DNA from: Williamsia sterculiae
Lineage (GTDB): Bacteria > Actinomycetota > Actinomycetes > Mycobacteriales > Mycobacteriaceae
DNA: 64,000 nucleotides
Assembly (NCBI RefSeq): GCF_900156495.1
Contig: NZ_FTNT01000013.1
Coordinates: 1-64,000, forward strand
Direction: 5' to 3'
The position numbers and the translations under genes are program-made. This document shows positions 1 through 11,749 of this stretch, one piece after another. The stretch's first letter is position 1; the number at the start of each line of letters is the position of its first letter. Below the pieces are notes generated by a model, which was not told where the DNA came from, searched no databases, and saw nothing but the letters and a program-made list of their open reading frames with translations.

Positions 1-1
1 C

Positions 2-466
2 GAAGATCGGAACACCGCACGCCTGGGGTGGTTGGGGTCCATCTCCGACCGGGCGGCCACGCTGGCCGGGTGCGACGCCGGGATCACCCGGGTCGACCTC
101 GACCAGCACGGTGTCCCGACCGCGGTATCAGCGACCAAACGGTTGTTCACCGGGGCAGTACGCAAGGCGATCATCGTCCGCGATCAGTGCTGCATCAAGT
201 GTGGGGCACCCGCGTCGTGGGCGGACTGCCACCACATCATCCACCACGCCGACGGCGGCCCGACCATCCTCGACAACGGATGCCTACTCTGCCGCAGTTG
301 CCACACCGCCGTCCACCACCAGGGATGGGAAGTGATCATGGGCCACGACCGACACCCCTGGCTCATCCCACCCGCCACCATCGACCCGCGGCGACGACCC
401 CAACCCGCCCACAACCGACGAACCATGAGACTCGACGATCCACACGTGATGGGAACCGCCGCGTGA
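2..466 (+). CDS. DUF222/HNH endonuclease-domain protein (13E12 repeat type), 3' part only
   Basis: The reading frame is open from base 2, so the gene begins before the window and only its last 154 codons are visible. The visible part holds an HNH-type zinc/nuclease module. It has paired cysteines (CIKCG), then the His-His of DCHHIIHHADGG, an N in the LDNGCLLC segment and a final CRSCHTAVH. This layout is typical of the C-terminus of the actinobacterial DUF222/HNH (13E12-repeat) family. These are multi-copy proteins in Gordonia, Rhodococcus and Mycobacterium and their function is poorly known. The C-terminal tail is Arg/Pro rich. The strand is opposite to the mycolate cluster that follows, so the two gene ends converge. 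Nothing suggests it is broken; the truncation is only the window edge. Confidence 0.8.
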   Translation, partial: EDRNTARLGWLGSISDRAATLAGCDAGITRVDLDQHGVPTAVSATKRLFTGAVRKAIIVRDQCCIKCGAPASWADCHHIIHHADGGPTILDNGCLLCRSCHTAVHHQGWEVIMGHDRHPWLIPPATIDPRRRPQPAHNRRTMRLDDPHVMGTAA

Positions 467-582
467 GCTGATCCGTCACATCACCAGAGGGACCTCGAAC
501 CATCGCGGTCGCGTGAAGCGGTCGCACATGTACGTTGACAACTCCATAGTGTGCGGGCGGGTGAGCGCGATGACCCACCGCG

Positions 583-2175
583 TCAGACGGGCATGAGCAG
601 CGATCGCCGTGGCGTCCGCTGGATTTCCTTGTCCTGCAACTGCGCCAGGGCCTTGCGGAGGTGCAGACGGGTATCGGCGGGTTCGATGACGGCGTCGATG
701 TACCCGCGCTCGGCGGCAAGGTACGGCGTAGCCATCATCACGTTGTAGAAGTCGATGAAGTCCTGCCGGATCTTCGCCGCCTCGGCGGGGCTCGCGTTCT
801 CGGTCTGCCGACGGGTCAGCACCGCGGCCGCGGACTCGGCGCCCATCACGGCGATCTTGGCCGTGGGCCAGGCGAAATTGATGTCGGCGCCGAGCTGCTT
901 GCAGCCCATCACCGCATACGCGCCGCCGTAGGCCTTACGGATCACCACGGTGATCTTGGGAACGGTCGCCTCCACATAGGCGTAGAGGAACTTACCCGAC
1001 CTGCGGATGGTTCCCTTCTCCTCCTCGGCCAACCCCGGCAGAATCCCCGGGGTGTCCACCAGGAACACCAACGGGATGTTGAAGGCGTGACAGATTCGTA
1101 CGAAACGTGTTGCCTTCTCGGAGCTGTCGGTGTCGAGGACACCCGACATCACGTTGGGCTGGTTCGCCACCACACCCACCGAACGGCCGTCGATGCGGGC
1201 GAAACCGGTGATCAGGTTGGGCGCAAACAGCTCCGAGATCTCGTGGAACGCGCCGTCGTCGAACAGCCGCACGATGATGTCGTGCATGTCGTAACTGGCG
1301 TTGTCACTGTCGGGCAGGAAGCTGTTCAGCGTCAGGTCCGACTCGGTGACCTCCGGCTCGAGTCCCGGATTGATCACCGGTGGGTACTCGTGGCAGGTCG
1401 ACGGCATGTACTGCAGGTACTCACGCACCCATTCGAAGGCGTCCTTCTCGTCCTCGGCGACGTGATGGATGTTGCCCCACCGCGCCTGGTTGTGCACCCC
1501 GCCCAGGTCCTCGGCGCTGATCTCCTCGCCGTTGACCTGCTTGAGCACGTCGGGCCCGGTGACGAACATGTAGCTCTTGTCCTTCACGCCCACCAGGATG
1601 TCGGTGTTGGCGGGCGTGTAGACCGCGCCACCGGCGCACTTGCCCAGGATGATCGAGACCTGCGGCGCCAACCCGGACAGCAGTTCGTTGCGACGACCCA
1701 TCTCGGCGTACCAGGCCAGCGACGTCACCGCGTCCTGGATGCGGGCACCCGCCGAGTCGTTGATACCGACCATCGGACAACCGATCTTGCCTGCCCACTC
1801 CATCAGCCCGGACACCTTGCGGCCGAACATCTCCCCCACCGTGCCACCGAACACGGTCTGGTCGTGGGAGAACGCCGCCACCGGCCGGCCGTGGACCAAT
1901 CCGTGCCCGGTGACCACACCGTCGCCGTAGCCGGACTCGGCCGCGCCGGCCATCTTGGCCAGCGCTCCGATCTCGACGAACGTGCCCGGATCGAACAGCA
2001 TGTCGAGACGCTCACGGGGAGAGCAGATTCCCTTGGCGGCACGCTTCGCGCGGGCCTTGTCGCCACCGGGCTCCCGTGACTGTTCCAGCTTCTCGCGCAG
2101 TTCCTGCAGCTTGCCGGCTGTGGTGGTCGCGAGAGACGCAGTCGCCTGGTCTTCCGGGGACAGGGATTCCGTCAC
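583..2175 (-). CDS. accD4: Acyl-CoA carboxylase beta (carboxyltransferase) subunit AccD4
   Basis: A 530-residue biotin-dependent carboxyltransferase subunit. In the mycolate pathway AccD4, with an AccA3-type alpha subunit, carboxylates a long-chain acyl-CoA to the 2-carboxyacyl-CoA that Pks13 condenses with the meromycolate. Both crotonase-like halves are present. The N-half has [14 protein letters not shown] and an oxyanion-type [11 protein letters not shown]. The C-half has [23 protein letters not shown] and [13 protein letters not shown]. Start is GTG at 2175, one base from the pks13 stop, so translation is probably coupled. It is the last gene of the fadD32-pks13-accD4 run, in the same order as Rv3801c-Rv3799c. 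The AccD4 name rests on this context; on sequence alone it could be another AccD paralogue. Confidence 0.93.
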   Translation of the reverse strand: MTESLSPEDQATASLATTTAGKLQELREKLEQSREPGGDKARAKRAAKGICSPRERLDMLFDPGTFVEIGALAKMAGAAESGYGDGVVTGHGLVHGRPVAAFSHDQTVFGGTVGEMFGRKVSGLMEWAGKIGCPMVGINDSAGARIQDAVTSLAWYAEMGRRNELLSGLAPQVSIILGKCAGGAVYTPANTDILVGVKDKSYMFVTGPDVLKQVNGEEISAEDLGGVHNQARWGNIHHVAEDEKDAFEWVREYLQYMPSTCHEYPPVINPGLEPEVTESDLTLNSFLPDSDNASYDMHDIIVRLFDDGAFHEISELFAPNLITGFARIDGRSVGVVANQPNVMSGVLDTDSSEKATRFVRICHAFNIPLVFLVDTPGILPGLAEEEKGTIRRSGKFLYAYVEATVPKITVVIRKAYGGAYAVMGCKQLGADINFAWPTAKIAVMGAESAAAVLTRRQTENASPAEAAKIRQDFIDFYNVMMATPYLAAERGYIDAVIEPADTRLHLRKALAQLQDKEIQRTPRRSLLMPV

Positions 2176-2176
2176 G

Positions 2177-5100
2177 TCAGTGTCCGATCTTGTTCAGCCG
2201 ATCAGTGAGATCGGCGCCGATGATGGCGATGTAGGGCTCGTCGATGATCGACAGGTGGTCTCCGCCGACGTGCACGATCTCGAGGTCGTCGATGAACTCG
2301 CCCCAGCCGCCGTCCTCGTCGATCTCGGCCCACTGCGGTTCGAGTTCCACCGCACCGTCGTGCATCTTGTCGGCGCGGTAGAGCACCACCGCACCGTCGT
2401 ACTCCGTGGGTCGCACCGTGACCAGAGCCCGGTTGTCCAGGAAGGACGTGCGCTGGTGCTCGATGATGCCGCCTGGGATCTTGGCGTTGCTCATGGCGAG
2501 CATCTCCATGATGATCTTGAACTGGCCCTCGTCGTCGGCCTCGACCAATCGATCCATCGGCAACGGGACGTCGTCCACACCGTAGGTACGGCGCGCGAAC
2601 TCGGCCCACCGTTCGAGCCTGGCCCGCTTGGTCTCCGGCGTCTCCTCCTCGGGCTCCGACGGGCGCACCACGTCGATGAGCCCGACGAAGGCGACCTCCT
2701 CGCCCTCCTCGCGCAGCACCTTCGCGCAACCGAAAGCCAATGCGCCACCCAGCGACCAACCGACCAGCACGTACGGTCCGTGGGGCTGCACCTCCCGCAG
2801 CCTCGGCAGGTATTCACGGACCCGCTCCTCGATGGAGCCCTCGACCCGGTCGAAACCGACGACCCACTGATCCTCGGGTAGCCGTCGCAGCAGTGGCTCG
2901 TAAGCCGCGGTGGATGCCCCGGCAGGGTGGAACACCAACATCGGGGTCGGGTCGTCGGCGGTGAACGTGCGCTTGCCCTCGGGCACGCGCAAGTAGCGAA
3001 CGAAACCGTCGACGGGGGCACTGTCCTCCATGTGTACCCGCACGTAGTCGGCCAGTGTCTCGATGGTGTCGGAGTCGACGACGTCCTCGACGTCGATCTC
3101 ACCGCCGGCGCGCTCCGACAGCCTCTGGGTGAGCTTGTCCGCCGTCGCGTTGTCCAGCACCGGCAGCGGGTTGAAGATGCCACCGGCGGACTTCCCGGTC
3201 ACCACCGCCCACACCCCGAAGGTGAGGCGTTCGGCGGCGTCACGAGGTGGGACGTCGGCACCGGCGGCAGCCGCCGCGGTGATCTGATCACCGAGACCCG
3301 CTGGTGGGTTGGCCGAGTTCTCGGTCTGCGTCTCCTGTTTCACCACCTCGGCGGCGAGGGTCTCCGGCGTCTCGTGGCCCGGAGCGGCGTCGATGTCGCG
3401 CTGCAGATCCCGCTCGGCGGCGGCCTCGGCAGCGGCCGGAAAGTGTCCGACACCGTTCACGCCGGCGGGCGGGGTGTCGGCCGTGTCCTGTTCGGCCACG
3501 GCCTGTCGGAGTTCGGACTCGGTGTCGGTCCCGGCGGTCGTGGCCTCAGCGGCCAGCGACTCCGGGGTGGCGGTGCCGTCGACGATCGCGGCCAGCTTCT
3601 CGGTGTCCAGATCACCCTGTCCGGCAGCGCCTTCGGCGAGAGCGGCCACCTCGTCACGGTGCTCGACGGCGTAGCTCACGAACTTGGTCACGTCATCGAG
3701 GTTCGCCTGCCGCATCGCCTGCAACTGCAGTTGCGGGATGTCGAACTCGTACTCCACACGGTTCTTGATGCGCACGGCCATCAGCGAATCCAGACCCAGC
3801 TCGATCAGCGGTATCTCACGCGGCAGGTCCTCCGGCTCGTAACCCATCGACTCACCGACGATGACGGCGAGCCGGTTGGCCACGGACTCACCGCTGTTCG
3901 GATCCCAGCGACCGCTGATCTCGTCGACGACCTCCTTGTCGACCACCACACCGGGCGCTGCCGCGGGCGCACTCACCTCGGGGATGGCAGCCGCAGTGGG
4001 AGCCGCGCTGTCGGCACGGGCGGCACCGGTGACCACGGCGTCGAGCAACGGCCGGAACGCGCCGTCGACGTTGATGTGCACGTGCACCGACGCGCCACCC
4101 GGGTGCGGGTTCAGCGTGGTCGTCAGCGTGCCCGCTGCCGGCACCTCGCCGAACTGTTCGGTGGCGCCGACGGTCACCTCGCCGAGCACGCTGTCGGCGG
4201 CAGACTTGACCAGCACCCGCGGGTCGGTCACCGCGGCAGCGCTGACCTCCCAGACGTGCCTGCCGTCGGGCAGCGCGACATGGGCACCGGGGATCTTGGC
4301 GGAGCCCGACCCGGTGCCGATGTGTGCGGTCAGCCAGTACGGCTTGCGGTCGAAGCGGGTACGCGGGATGTTCGCGAACTCACCTGCGCCGAAGAGTGAT
4401 CCGACGTTCACGGAGTGACCGTGCACGTAGAGTTTCATCAGCGCGGTGATCACCCCGACGTTCTCGTCCTCCTTGCGCCGCAACGTCTCGATGAGTTCGG
4501 CGTTGTGCAGACCGGCGCCGAAGGTCACCGCGGCCACGGAGATCAGCACGGCCGGGTTGGGTGAGAGCTCGAGGAACGTGGTGTGCCCGTTCTCCACCGA
4601 CTTGGCGATGGCCTGGGAGAACCAGACGCTGTGCCGGAGACCCTTGGTGAAGTACTCGATGGTGTGCACCGGCTCGCTGCCGGGACGGTAGAACGTCTCC
4701 CGGTCGATGGAGCTGTAGAACCCGACCGTGGGCTTCATCGGCTCGATACCGGTGAGTTCGTAGGCGAGTTCGCCGAGCAACGGGTCCATCTGCGAGGTGT
4801 GGCTGGCGCCCTTGGTCTGCAGCTTGCGACCCAGCTTGCCCTCGGATTCCGCGCGGGCAACCACCGCGTCGACCTGATCCTCGGGACCACCGACCACGGT
4901 GTGGGTCGGGGCGGCGTAGACGCAGATCTCCAGGTCGGGGTAGTCGCTGAGAACCGTGGTGATGTCGTCGGCGCTGTACTCCACCAGGGCCATCAACCGG
5001 ATGTTGTCACCGGTGAGCATGGACTCGCCCTCGCCCATCAACCGCGAGCGCTGGCAGATGACGCGGACGGCGTCCTCCAACGACAACCCGCCGCTGATGT

Positions 5101-7582
5101 AGGAGGCGGTGGCCTCACCCATCGAATGCGGCACCAGCACACCGGGTTCGGCGCCGTGGTGGCGCAGCAGCTCGGCCAAGCCGACCTGGATGGTGAAGAT
5201 GCCCACCTGCGAGGTCTCGATGCCGTAGGTCTGTCCGTCGTCGAGGAACATCTCGACGATCGAATAGCCCAGCTCGTCGTGCACGTACCCATCGATCTGG
5301 TCGACGGCCCGGGCGAACACCGGGTTCTCCTGATAGAGCTGTTTACCCATCTTGCGGTGCTGCGAACCGAACCCGCTGAGCAGCCACACCGCGGACGCCG
5401 CGTCGGGCGAGTCGACGGTGAAGACCGTGGGACTGGCCTTACCCGCGGCGACGGCGCGCATACCGCTGAGTGCCTCGTCGTGGTCACGAGCCATCACCAC
5501 CGAGCGGGTGCGGCCGTGGTTGCGATGCGCCAACGCCCGGCCGATGTCGACCAGCGGGGTGTCGCGGGCCTCGTCGGTCTCCAACCAATCGGCAAGATCC
5601 GCCGCGGCCTTGCGGCGACGCGACGCCAGGAACCCGGAGATCACCAGCGGGATCACCGCTCCCTCGACCGCACACGGCGCGAAACCGTCGGCGGGGTCGA
5701 CCTGCTCCGTATCGACAGGCGCCGGGGTGGCGGCGGTCGCCCGCGTGCCGAGAGCGGCACGTTCCGCCTCGGTGAGGAAGTCCTCGTCGTCATCGTCGTC
5801 GACATCGAGGGAGCCGGCCTGCGCGACCACCACCTCGTCATCGGACGTGACCCCCGGCTCGACCAGGTCGCTCGGCAACACCTCACGGACCACGACGTGG
5901 GCGTTGGTGCCGCCGAAGCCGAATCCGGAGATACCGGCGACGGCGTGTCCGCTGTAGCGCGGCCAGGCCGCACCCTCACCGACGACCCGCAGGTGGGCCT
6001 GGTCGAACTGGATGTACGGGTTGGGCCCGGCGTAGTTCAACGACGGCGGCAGTTCGTCGTGCTGCAGCGCCAGCACCACCTTGGCGATACCGGCGGACCC
6101 GGCCGCGGCCTCGAGGTGGCCGAAGTTGGTCTTCACCGACCCGAGCAGCGCGGGCTTGTCGTCGGCGCGGCCCCTGCCGACCACCCGACCGAGGGCGTCG
6201 GTCTCGATGGGGTCGCCGAGGATGGTGCCGGTGCCGTGCGCCTCGATGTAGTCGACGTCGCGCGGGTCGATGGCGGCATCGCGGTACGCGCTGCGCAGCA
6301 CCTCCACCTGGGCTTCGGGGTTGGGCGCGGGCAGACCGTTGGACCGGCCGTCGGAGTTGACCGCGCTGCCCGCGACCACGGCGAGCACCTTGTCGCCGTC
6401 GCGGCGGGCGTCGGCGAGCCGCTTGAGCACCACCAACCCGCCACCCTCGGCGCGGATCATCCCGTCGGCGTCCGAGGAGAACGCCTTGATGCGGCCGTCC
6501 TTGGCCTGCACACCCAGGCTGTCGAAGCCCAGCGTCGCGGCCGGCGTGATCAGCATGTTCACGCCACCGGCCAGGGCAAGGTCGGATTCGCCGCTGCGCA
6601 GGCTGCGGACCGCCTGGTGGATGGCGACCAGCGAGGTGGAGCAGGCGGTGTCGATCGCGACCGAGGGCCCGCGGAAGTCGTAGAAGTAGGAGACGCGACC
6701 GGGGACCACCGAGGTGGAGGTACCGGTCAGCGCGTAGGCCGCGGTCTCCCCGGTGCTCTCCGGATCGGCCACCGCGAGCATCTGATAGTCGTTGGTCGAG
6801 GACCCGATGAAGACGCCGACCTGCTCACCCTTGAGGTCGCTGGCCGGGATGTGCGCATGCTCCAACGCCTCCCAGGTGAGTTCCAGCGCCAGTCGCTGCT
6901 GCGGGTCGACCATCTCGGCCTCACGCGGACTCATCTGGAAGAAGTCGGCGTCGAAACCCTTGACGTCGTCGAGGTAGCCACCGTGCAGGTTGGCCTTCTG
7001 CAGGATGCCGTTGATGTGCGGGTCGGCCTTGAACTCGGTCCACCGGTCGGCGGGGAGGTCGGTGATGCCGTCGCGGCCGGTGATCAGCGCGTCCCAGGTG
7101 GTGTCGGGGGTGAGACCGGCCTTGGGGAAGCGGGTGGCCAGACCGACGATCGCGATGTCGTCGTCGGCACCGCGCTCCCGCTGGTAGAAGGTGGCGTCCT
7201 CGTCGGTGTCCAGCCCCTCGTCGGGGTCACCCTCGATGATCCGTTTGGCCAGAGTCGCGATGGTGGGGTGCTGGTAGACAACGGTCGCGGTGAGCACCAC
7301 ACCCGTCTTGTCCTCGATGTCGCCACCGAGGGCGACGGCGTCGCGCGAGGAGAGACCGAATTCCTCCATCGGACGGTCGTCGGCGATCTGGTCGGGCGAC
7401 ATCCCGGTGGCGTCGGCGACCCAGCCGCGCAACCAGTCGCGCAGTTCGGCGACGGTCAGGTCACCGGCGGTCTCGCCGACGGTGCCCACACCCGCGGTTC
7501 CGGTGGTTGCGCGGTCGGCGGCCGCGGAGTGTGCGTCGGCCGTATCCGCGGGTCCGGTCCCGTTGCTGCTCGACTCGGTCAT
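2177..7582 (-). CDS. pks13: Polyketide synthase Pks13, mycolic acid condensase
   Basis: An 1801-residue type I PKS with the Pks13 order ACP-KS-AT-ACP-TE. It condenses the FadD32-loaded meromycoloyl chain with the carboxylated alpha chain to form the beta-keto mycolate precursor. Visible sites are: N-terminal ACP FGLSSRD (phosphopantetheine Ser about 79); KS nucleophile DTACSTS (C314) with KS histidines in EAHGTGT and NFGHLEA; AT motif HSMGEA (S820); second ACP GLDSLMA (S1266); and thioesterase GWSLGGA (S1610). There are no KR, DH or ER domains, as expected for this family. About 40 Ala/Thr/Gly-rich residues precede the first ACP, and an Ala/Glu-rich linker separates the second ACP from the terminal TE segment. 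It lies 4 nt from fadD32 and 1 nt from accD4, consistent with one operon. Confidence 0.96.
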   Translation of the reverse strand: MTESSSNGTGPADTADAHSAAADRATTGTAGVGTVGETAGDLTVAELRDWLRGWVADATGMSPDQIADDRPMEEFGLSSRDAVALGGDIEDKTGVVLTATVVYQHPTIATLAKRIIEGDPDEGLDTDEDATFYQRERGADDDIAIVGLATRFPKAGLTPDTTWDALITGRDGITDLPADRWTEFKADPHINGILQKANLHGGYLDDVKGFDADFFQMSPREAEMVDPQQRLALELTWEALEHAHIPASDLKGEQVGVFIGSSTNDYQMLAVADPESTGETAAYALTGTSTSVVPGRVSYFYDFRGPSVAIDTACSTSLVAIHQAVRSLRSGESDLALAGGVNMLITPAATLGFDSLGVQAKDGRIKAFSSDADGMIRAEGGGLVVLKRLADARRDGDKVLAVVAGSAVNSDGRSNGLPAPNPEAQVEVLRSAYRDAAIDPRDVDYIEAHGTGTILGDPIETDALGRVVGRGRADDKPALLGSVKTNFGHLEAAAGSAGIAKVVLALQHDELPPSLNYAGPNPYIQFDQAHLRVVGEGAAWPRYSGHAVAGISGFGFGGTNAHVVVREVLPSDLVEPGVTSDDEVVVAQAGSLDVDDDDDEDFLTEAERAALGTRATAATPAPVDTEQVDPADGFAPCAVEGAVIPLVISGFLASRRRKAAADLADWLETDEARDTPLVDIGRALAHRNHGRTRSVVMARDHDEALSGMRAVAAGKASPTVFTVDSPDAASAVWLLSGFGSQHRKMGKQLYQENPVFARAVDQIDGYVHDELGYSIVEMFLDDGQTYGIETSQVGIFTIQVGLAELLRHHGAEPGVLVPHSMGEATASYISGGLSLEDAVRVICQRSRLMGEGESMLTGDNIRLMALVEYSADDITTVLSDYPDLEICVYAAPTHTVVGGPEDQVDAVVARAESEGKLGRKLQTKGASHTSQMDPLLGELAYELTGIEPMKPTVGFYSSIDRETFYRPGSEPVHTIEYFTKGLRHSVWFSQAIAKSVENGHTTFLELSPNPAVLISVAAVTFGAGLHNAELIETLRRKEDENVGVITALMKLYVHGHSVNVGSLFGAGEFANIPRTRFDRKPYWLTAHIGTGSGSAKIPGAHVALPDGRHVWEVSAAAVTDPRVLVKSAADSVLGEVTVGATEQFGEVPAAGTLTTTLNPHPGGASVHVHINVDGAFRPLLDAVVTGAARADSAAPTAAAIPEVSAPAAAPGVVVDKEVVDEISGRWDPNSGESVANRLAVIVGESMGYEPEDLPREIPLIELGLDSLMAVRIKNRVEYEFDIPQLQLQAMRQANLDDVTKFVSYAVEHRDEVAALAEGAAGQGDLDTEKLAAIVDGTATPESLAAEATTAGTDTESELRQAVAEQDTADTPPAGVNGVGHFPAAAEAAAERDLQRDIDAAPGHETPETLAAEVVKQETQTENSANPPAGLGDQITAAAAAGADVPPRDAAERLTFGVWAVVTGKSAGGIFNPLPVLDNATADKLTQRLSERAGGEIDVEDVVDSDTIETLADYVRVHMEDSAPVDGFVRYLRVPEGKRTFTADDPTPMLVFHPAGASTAAYEPLLRRLPEDQWVVGFDRVEGSIEERVREYLPRLREVQPHGPYVLVGWSLGGALAFGCAKVLREEGEEVAFVGLIDVVRPSEPEEETPETKRARLERWAEFARRTYGVDDVPLPMDRLVEADDEGQFKIIMEMLAMSNAKIPGGIIEHQRTSFLDNRALVTVRPTEYDGAVVLYRADKMHDGAVELEPQWAEIDEDGGWGEFIDDLEIVHVGGDHLSIIDEPYIAIIGADLTDRLNKIGH

Positions 7583-7586
7583 CTCT

Positions 7587-9512
7587 CTACTGTTCCACCC
7601 CGTCGGCGATCGGGCTGTCGGGGAACGCGGTCTGCGTGTACCCGCCGCGGAGGGTGCCGTCGATGTACGACGTCCGGGTGGCCCGGCGGCCGATCTTGCC
7701 GCTGGACGTGCGCGGGATGGAGCCCGCCGGTACCAGCAGTAGGTCGCGGACCATCACGCCGTGGCGTTGGGCGATGGTGGACCGCACCGTGTCGGCCACC
7801 TCCTGCGGATCGGTGCGCTTGCCCGGACCGCGCTCGGCGACGATGACCAACTGCTCGGACGCATCGTTCGCGTCGAATTTCAGGCCGTTGGTGGCGTTGG
7901 CGAACACCTCCTGCGGCAGCTGGTTGGCTGGCACCGCGAACGCCGCGGCGAATCCGGGGCGCACCTGGGGGCTCGCCTCCTGCGCGCTGTACTCCAGGTC
8001 CTGGGGGTAGTGGTTGCGGCCATCGACGATGACCAGGTCCTTGACCCGACCGGTGACGTACAGCTCGCCTTCCCACCAGACTCCGTAGTCGCCGGTGCGC
8101 ATCCAGGTTGCATCGGGCGCTGCGCCCTGCGCGTGACTGCCCTCGGGCAGCGGCGTGGCGAGGCGGTTGTGGAAGGTGTCCTCGGTCTCGGCGGGCTTGT
8201 TCCAGTACCCCCTGCCGATGTTCATACCGTGCAACCAGATCTCACCGACCGCACCGTCGGGACGTTCGACACCGGTCTCCGAGTCCACGACGCAGGCCCA
8301 TTGGCTCACGGCCACCTTGCCGCAGGACACCTGTGCGACAGCGCCGGGGGTCTCCGGGTCGATGATGACGAAATAACCCTCGTTCAGCTTCTCGCGGTCG
8401 ACGTAGATGATCCGCGCCTCGTTGTTTCGTGGGGTGGCAGACACGAACAGGGTGGCCTCGGCCATGCCGTAGGACGGTTTGATCGCGGACTTCGGTAACC
8501 CGTAGGGACCGAACGCCTCGTTGAACTTGTCCATCGAACTGACCGTGACCGGCTCGGAACCGTTGATCAGGCCGATGACATTGCTCAAGTCCAGCGCTTC
8601 GCCCTCCCTCGGCAGTCCGCGAACCGCGGCGTGCTCGTAGGCGAAGTTGGGAGCGGCGGCGAACGTCGGCGCGTTGTCGTCCTTGGCGGCCAGCTCGTTG
8701 ATCCACCGACCGGGGCGGCGCACGAACGCGGCCGGGGACATGATGGTCAGGTAGCTGCCACCGAGGGCGGGCAGGATCACCGTGAGCAGACCCATGTCGT
8801 GGAACATCGGAAGCCAGGTCACACCGCGGGAGTTGTGGTCGAGCTCCACCGAGTCGATCATCTGCAGCACGTTGGAGGCGACCGCGCGGTAGGTGATCTC
8901 CACACCGGCCGGGATCCGGGTGGATCCGGAGGTGTACTGCAGGTAAGCCACGTCGTCGTGGGTGCTGTCGGGTCGGGTCCAGGTGGCACCGACCGAGTCG
9001 GGCACCGCGTCGACCGCGATCACCCGCGGCCGCTCCTTGGCGGGCAGGTGTTTGAAGAAGTCGCGGACCGGTTCCGCCGACTTGGTGGACGTCAGGATGG
9101 CCGCGGGCCGACAGTCGCCGAGGACGGCGGTCAAGCGGTCGGTGTGGCCGGGCTCGTCGGGCGAGAACAGCGGTACTGCGACGGTGCCCGCGTAGAGCGC
9201 ACCGAAGAAGCCGATGACGTACTCCAGCGACTGCGGCGCCAGGATCGCGACCCGGTCACCGGGTTGGGTGACCTGCTGTAACCGGGCGGCCACCGCACGT
9301 AGCCGCTTGCCGAACTGCGCCCAGGTCAGATCCTGAGCCTCGCCGTCGCGCTCCCGGCTGTAGTCCATGAACCGGTAGGCCAGTGTGTCACCGTGGTCGA
9401 CGACGTTGCGTTCGACGTAGTCCACCAACGTTGCGTCGTCGGTGAAGTACAGATTCCCGGTTTCGTCCAGAAACTGATCGAACTCGTCGTTCATCACTAC
9501 CCCTGTTGACAT
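7587..9512 (-). CDS. fadD32: Long-chain fatty-acid-AMP ligase FadD32
   Basis: A 641-residue fatty acyl-AMP ligase of the ANL superfamily. It adenylates the meromycolic acid and transfers it to the N-terminal ACP of Pks13. Visible motifs are the P-loop-like [54 protein letters not shown], the A8-region RTGDYG and [12 protein letters not shown], and a C-terminal [13 protein letters not shown]. Length and motif wording match mycobacterial FadD32 closely. Two starts are plausible: ATG at 9512 with GAGGAA just upstream, or ATG at 9494 preceded by AGGGG at 5 nt. I give the longer form. The upstream neighbour is an LLM oxidoreductase rather than the Rv3802c-like gene expected from mycobacterial order. 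Confidence 0.95.
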   Translation of the reverse strand: MSTGVVMNDEFDQFLDETGNLYFTDDATLVDYVERNVVDHGDTLAYRFMDYSRERDGEAQDLTWAQFGKRLRAVAARLQQVTQPGDRVAILAPQSLEYVIGFFGALYAGTVAVPLFSPDEPGHTDRLTAVLGDCRPAAILTSTKSAEPVRDFFKHLPAKERPRVIAVDAVPDSVGATWTRPDSTHDDVAYLQYTSGSTRIPAGVEITYRAVASNVLQMIDSVELDHNSRGVTWLPMFHDMGLLTVILPALGGSYLTIMSPAAFVRRPGRWINELAAKDDNAPTFAAAPNFAYEHAAVRGLPREGEALDLSNVIGLINGSEPVTVSSMDKFNEAFGPYGLPKSAIKPSYGMAEATLFVSATPRNNEARIIYVDREKLNEGYFVIIDPETPGAVAQVSCGKVAVSQWACVVDSETGVERPDGAVGEIWLHGMNIGRGYWNKPAETEDTFHNRLATPLPEGSHAQGAAPDATWMRTGDYGVWWEGELYVTGRVKDLVIVDGRNHYPQDLEYSAQEASPQVRPGFAAAFAVPANQLPQEVFANATNGLKFDANDASEQLVIVAERGPGKRTDPQEVADTVRSTIAQRHGVMVRDLLLVPAGSIPRTSSGKIGRRATRTSYIDGTLRGGYTQTAFPDSPIADGVEQ

Positions 9513-9594
9513 GAATTCCTCGCGTGCCCCTGAGTCGGCGTGTTCGGATCTCGACGTGGGTGCAGACCGCCGATCATCGTACCCACCTCGCGAA

Positions 9595-10635
9595 TCACTG
9601 CTCTCGTAGCAGCGGGATCACCGGCGCGAACGCCTCCATCTGAGTCGGGAACACCCCGACGTACGACATGGTGGTGCGCCGACGCACCTCCCGGATCTGC
9701 TCCGCGATCTCCTCGAACGACCCAAAGGCCAGATACGGCGAGGACAGCACATCCTCGACACTGAGTTTCGCGTCCACCTCGATGTTCGGCGGATACCCGT
9801 TGTCCAGGGCCGCCAGCGCCATCTCCGCGGTCGCCTCCCGGTCGTCGGTGACGACGATGGTGGCGATGGTCCAGTTCAACTCGATCTCGTCGAACCGGTC
9901 GCCCGCGGCCGCGCGGATCCGGTCGACACGTTCGACGGTCTTGTCGATGGTCATGTCCGACAGCCGCAGCTTGCCCTCGGTGGTGGTGCCGGTGGCCACC
10001 GAGATGATGTCGGCGTGCCGTGCGGCCAGCGCCAGCATCTTCGGGCCACCCGCACCGACGGCGATGGGCGGACGGGGACCCTGTCGCGGTCGAGGACTGC
10101 CGACGAGTCCCTTGATCTGATAGAACTCGCCGTCGAAGTTCACCTCTTCGCCGCGCAGCAGTCCGTCGAGAACGGTCAGCGACTCGTCGAGCCTGCGCAA
10201 CCGGACACCGGCAGGCTCGAACTCGATACCCGCTTTGTCGAACTCCTCCTTCATCCAGCCCGCACCGATGCCCAGCTCGAGGCGCCCCTTGGAGAGCACG
10301 TCGATGGTGGTGGCCTCCTTGGCCAGCAGCGCCGGGTGGCGGTACCCGTTGGCGAGCACAGAGGTGGCGAGCCGGATCCGGGAGGTGGCCTGACTCAGGG
10401 CGCCCAGCGCGGCCAGCGGCCCGACCTGATTGCCCAGATGATCGGGGATGGCGAAGGTGTCGTAACCGAGTTCTTCCGCAGTCTGGGCGAGCTTCACGAA
10501 CTTACGGGCACCACCTTCGTCGCGGTTCCCCTCACCGCCCGCGCCGAATCGGAACTTGCGCAGCGTGCCCGACCCCACAGCCCCTGACCCCACGGCCCCC
10601 GACTCGGCGAAGGCGTTTCCTGAGGTCATTGTCAT
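9595..10635 (-). CDS. LLM-class (luciferase-like) flavin/F420-dependent oxidoreductase
   Basis: A 346-residue bacterial-luciferase-fold protein. Family features are an N-terminal beta-strand (FRFGAGG), [58 protein letters not shown] split over strands 2-4, [11 protein letters not shown] and PPIAVGAGG. These fit the TIGR03621-type F420-dependent LLM subfamily common in Actinobacteria. Substrate and exact cofactor cannot be read from sequence. Start ATG at 10635 has AGGAGA about 6 nt upstream. The first 24 residues include a short duplicated AVGSG segment and are probably disordered. It sits between fadD32 and the Rv3802c-like gene, an insertion relative to the mycobacterial arrangement. A role in mycolate redox chemistry is possible but unsupported. 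Confidence 0.8.
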   Translation of the reverse strand: MTMTSGNAFAESGAVGSGAVGSGTLRKFRFGAGGEGNRDEGGARKFVKLAQTAEELGYDTFAIPDHLGNQVGPLAALGALSQATSRIRLATSVLANGYRHPALLAKEATTIDVLSKGRLELGIGAGWMKEEFDKAGIEFEPAGVRLRRLDESLTVLDGLLRGEEVNFDGEFYQIKGLVGSPRPRQGPRPPIAVGAGGPKMLALAARHADIISVATGTTTEGKLRLSDMTIDKTVERVDRIRAAAGDRFDEIELNWTIATIVVTDDREATAEMALAALDNGYPPNIEVDAKLSVEDVLSSPYLAFGSFEEIAEQIREVRRRTTMSYVGVFPTQMEAFAPVIPLLREQ

Positions 10636-10765
10636 CTCTCCTAGCGCAAGTTATCCCGACCCATGCATTCCGCCACACGTTACGTGCGGTGACACCACCT
10701 GCCAAAACGCTGCACGGCGATTCTGTGATCGACACCATGAACGGTGCCGTCTCTGGTGGAGTGTG

Positions 10766-11746
10766 TCAGTTGTGCGGTGGCTTCGGTGCGTCCTTGACCA
10801 CCCCGGTCACCCAACCGCTCATCCACCGCACCGCACTCTGGCCGTCGTCGTTCCAGTACCGGGTGGTGTTGTACATCGCGTGGATGGGGTTGTTGAGCGC
10901 GCCCGCGATCTTCGACAGACCCTCGATGGGATTGGCGATGGTCGGCGAATCGCAGATCAGATCGCCGGGTGCGCACAGAGAGTAGGTGCGATCCTTCAGA
11001 TCGCCGAAACCACCGGGCCGTGAACCGGTCATGGTGGTCCCGCCGACGATGCCGCCGAACGCGCCCAGAGCGACCTCCGCGCCGACCCCCTTCGGGTCGG
11101 GCCCGACCGACTGCGCCTGACCCGGCTCGCGGCGTCCGTCGGCGATGAGCCCGACGCCGATCACCTGATCGGCGGGCACGACGCCGCGATCGTTGCCGAT
11201 CTGCGTGGCCAGGTCGCCGGCGATGACCGCACCCTGCGAGAAGCCGAGCAGAACGAACGACGTCAGTCCACAGCGCTGGTGGACGTCGACGATCTTCGCG
11301 CGGGCGCGGTCGTACCCCTGGGCGCGCGAGACGTCGTAGTTCACCTGCCGGTCACCGAGATTGGTCGGGTTGCGGAACTGCGCGACGTACGGGACCGTCC
11401 AGACGTCGGTGCGGGAGCTCGGATACGCGTCGGCCAGCGGCTTGGACACCTTGAGCAACAGCGAGTTCGGGTTGGCGTGCGGATTCTCCGGATCGTCGGT
11501 GGCCGACGACTCCCAGGTGCCCGGGATGACGATGGTCTGCACATCCGGACAGTCCGCGGGCTGCGCGGTCGGCCGCCCCGGCGTTGAGGATGACGGCGGC
11601 TGGGTCGGCCGCGGGCCGGGCAGGTTGGGCCCCGGGGTGAGCAGCGAGATGATCAGGATGATCACCAGGACGATGGCGATGATGGCCAGGGCGGCGAGCC
11701 CTAGCAACACCGCGAGCAGCTTACGGCTGCGTCTGCGTCGCGCCAC
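10766..11746 (-). CDS. Membrane-anchored cutinase-fold lipase/thioesterase (Rv3802c/Culp6-like)
   Basis: A 326-residue alpha/beta-hydrolase of the cutinase family, matching Rv3802c, an essential mycobacterial phospholipase/thioesterase linked to mycolate metabolism. An N-terminal membrane anchor (residues about 9-36) follows an Arg-rich start and precedes a Pro/Ser/Thr linker. The catalytic set is visible: S170 in GFSQG, D266 in DLICDSP and H289 in NPIHAMY. The GTG start at 11746 lies 3 nt downstream of the preceding lipoprotein stop, suggesting co-transcription. Context (beside mycolate assembly and mycolyltransferases) supports a cell-envelope lipid role at the outer face of the membrane. 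The in vivo substrate is not established by sequence. Confidence 0.88.
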   Translation of the reverse strand: MARRRRSRKLLAVLLGLAALAIIAIVLVIILIISLLTPGPNLPGPRPTQPPSSSTPGRPTAQPADCPDVQTIVIPGTWESSATDDPENPHANPNSLLLKVSKPLADAYPSSRTDVWTVPYVAQFRNPTNLGDRQVNYDVSRAQGYDRARAKIVDVHQRCGLTSFVLLGFSQGAVIAGDLATQIGNDRGVVPADQVIGVGLIADGRREPGQAQSVGPDPKGVGAEVALGAFGGIVGGTTMTGSRPGGFGDLKDRTYSLCAPGDLICDSPTIANPIEGLSKIAGALNNPIHAMYNTTRYWNDDGQSAVRWMSGWVTGVVKDAPKPPHN

Positions 11747-11749
11747 GGG

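Noticed and set aside
1-466. Broken HNH gene
   Set aside because: The missing N-terminus is explained by the window edge; the visible frame is intact.
535-552. TTGACA promoter-like sequence in the gap after the HNH gene
   Set aside because: No suitable -10 at 16-18 nt and no gene downstream on that strand; chance match.
4583-7846. Long plus-strand open frame (over 1000 codons) opposite pks13
   Set aside because: It is antisense to a gene with all PKS domains. In high-GC DNA the opposite frame often lacks stops. The translation is low in Lys/Phe and has no domain.
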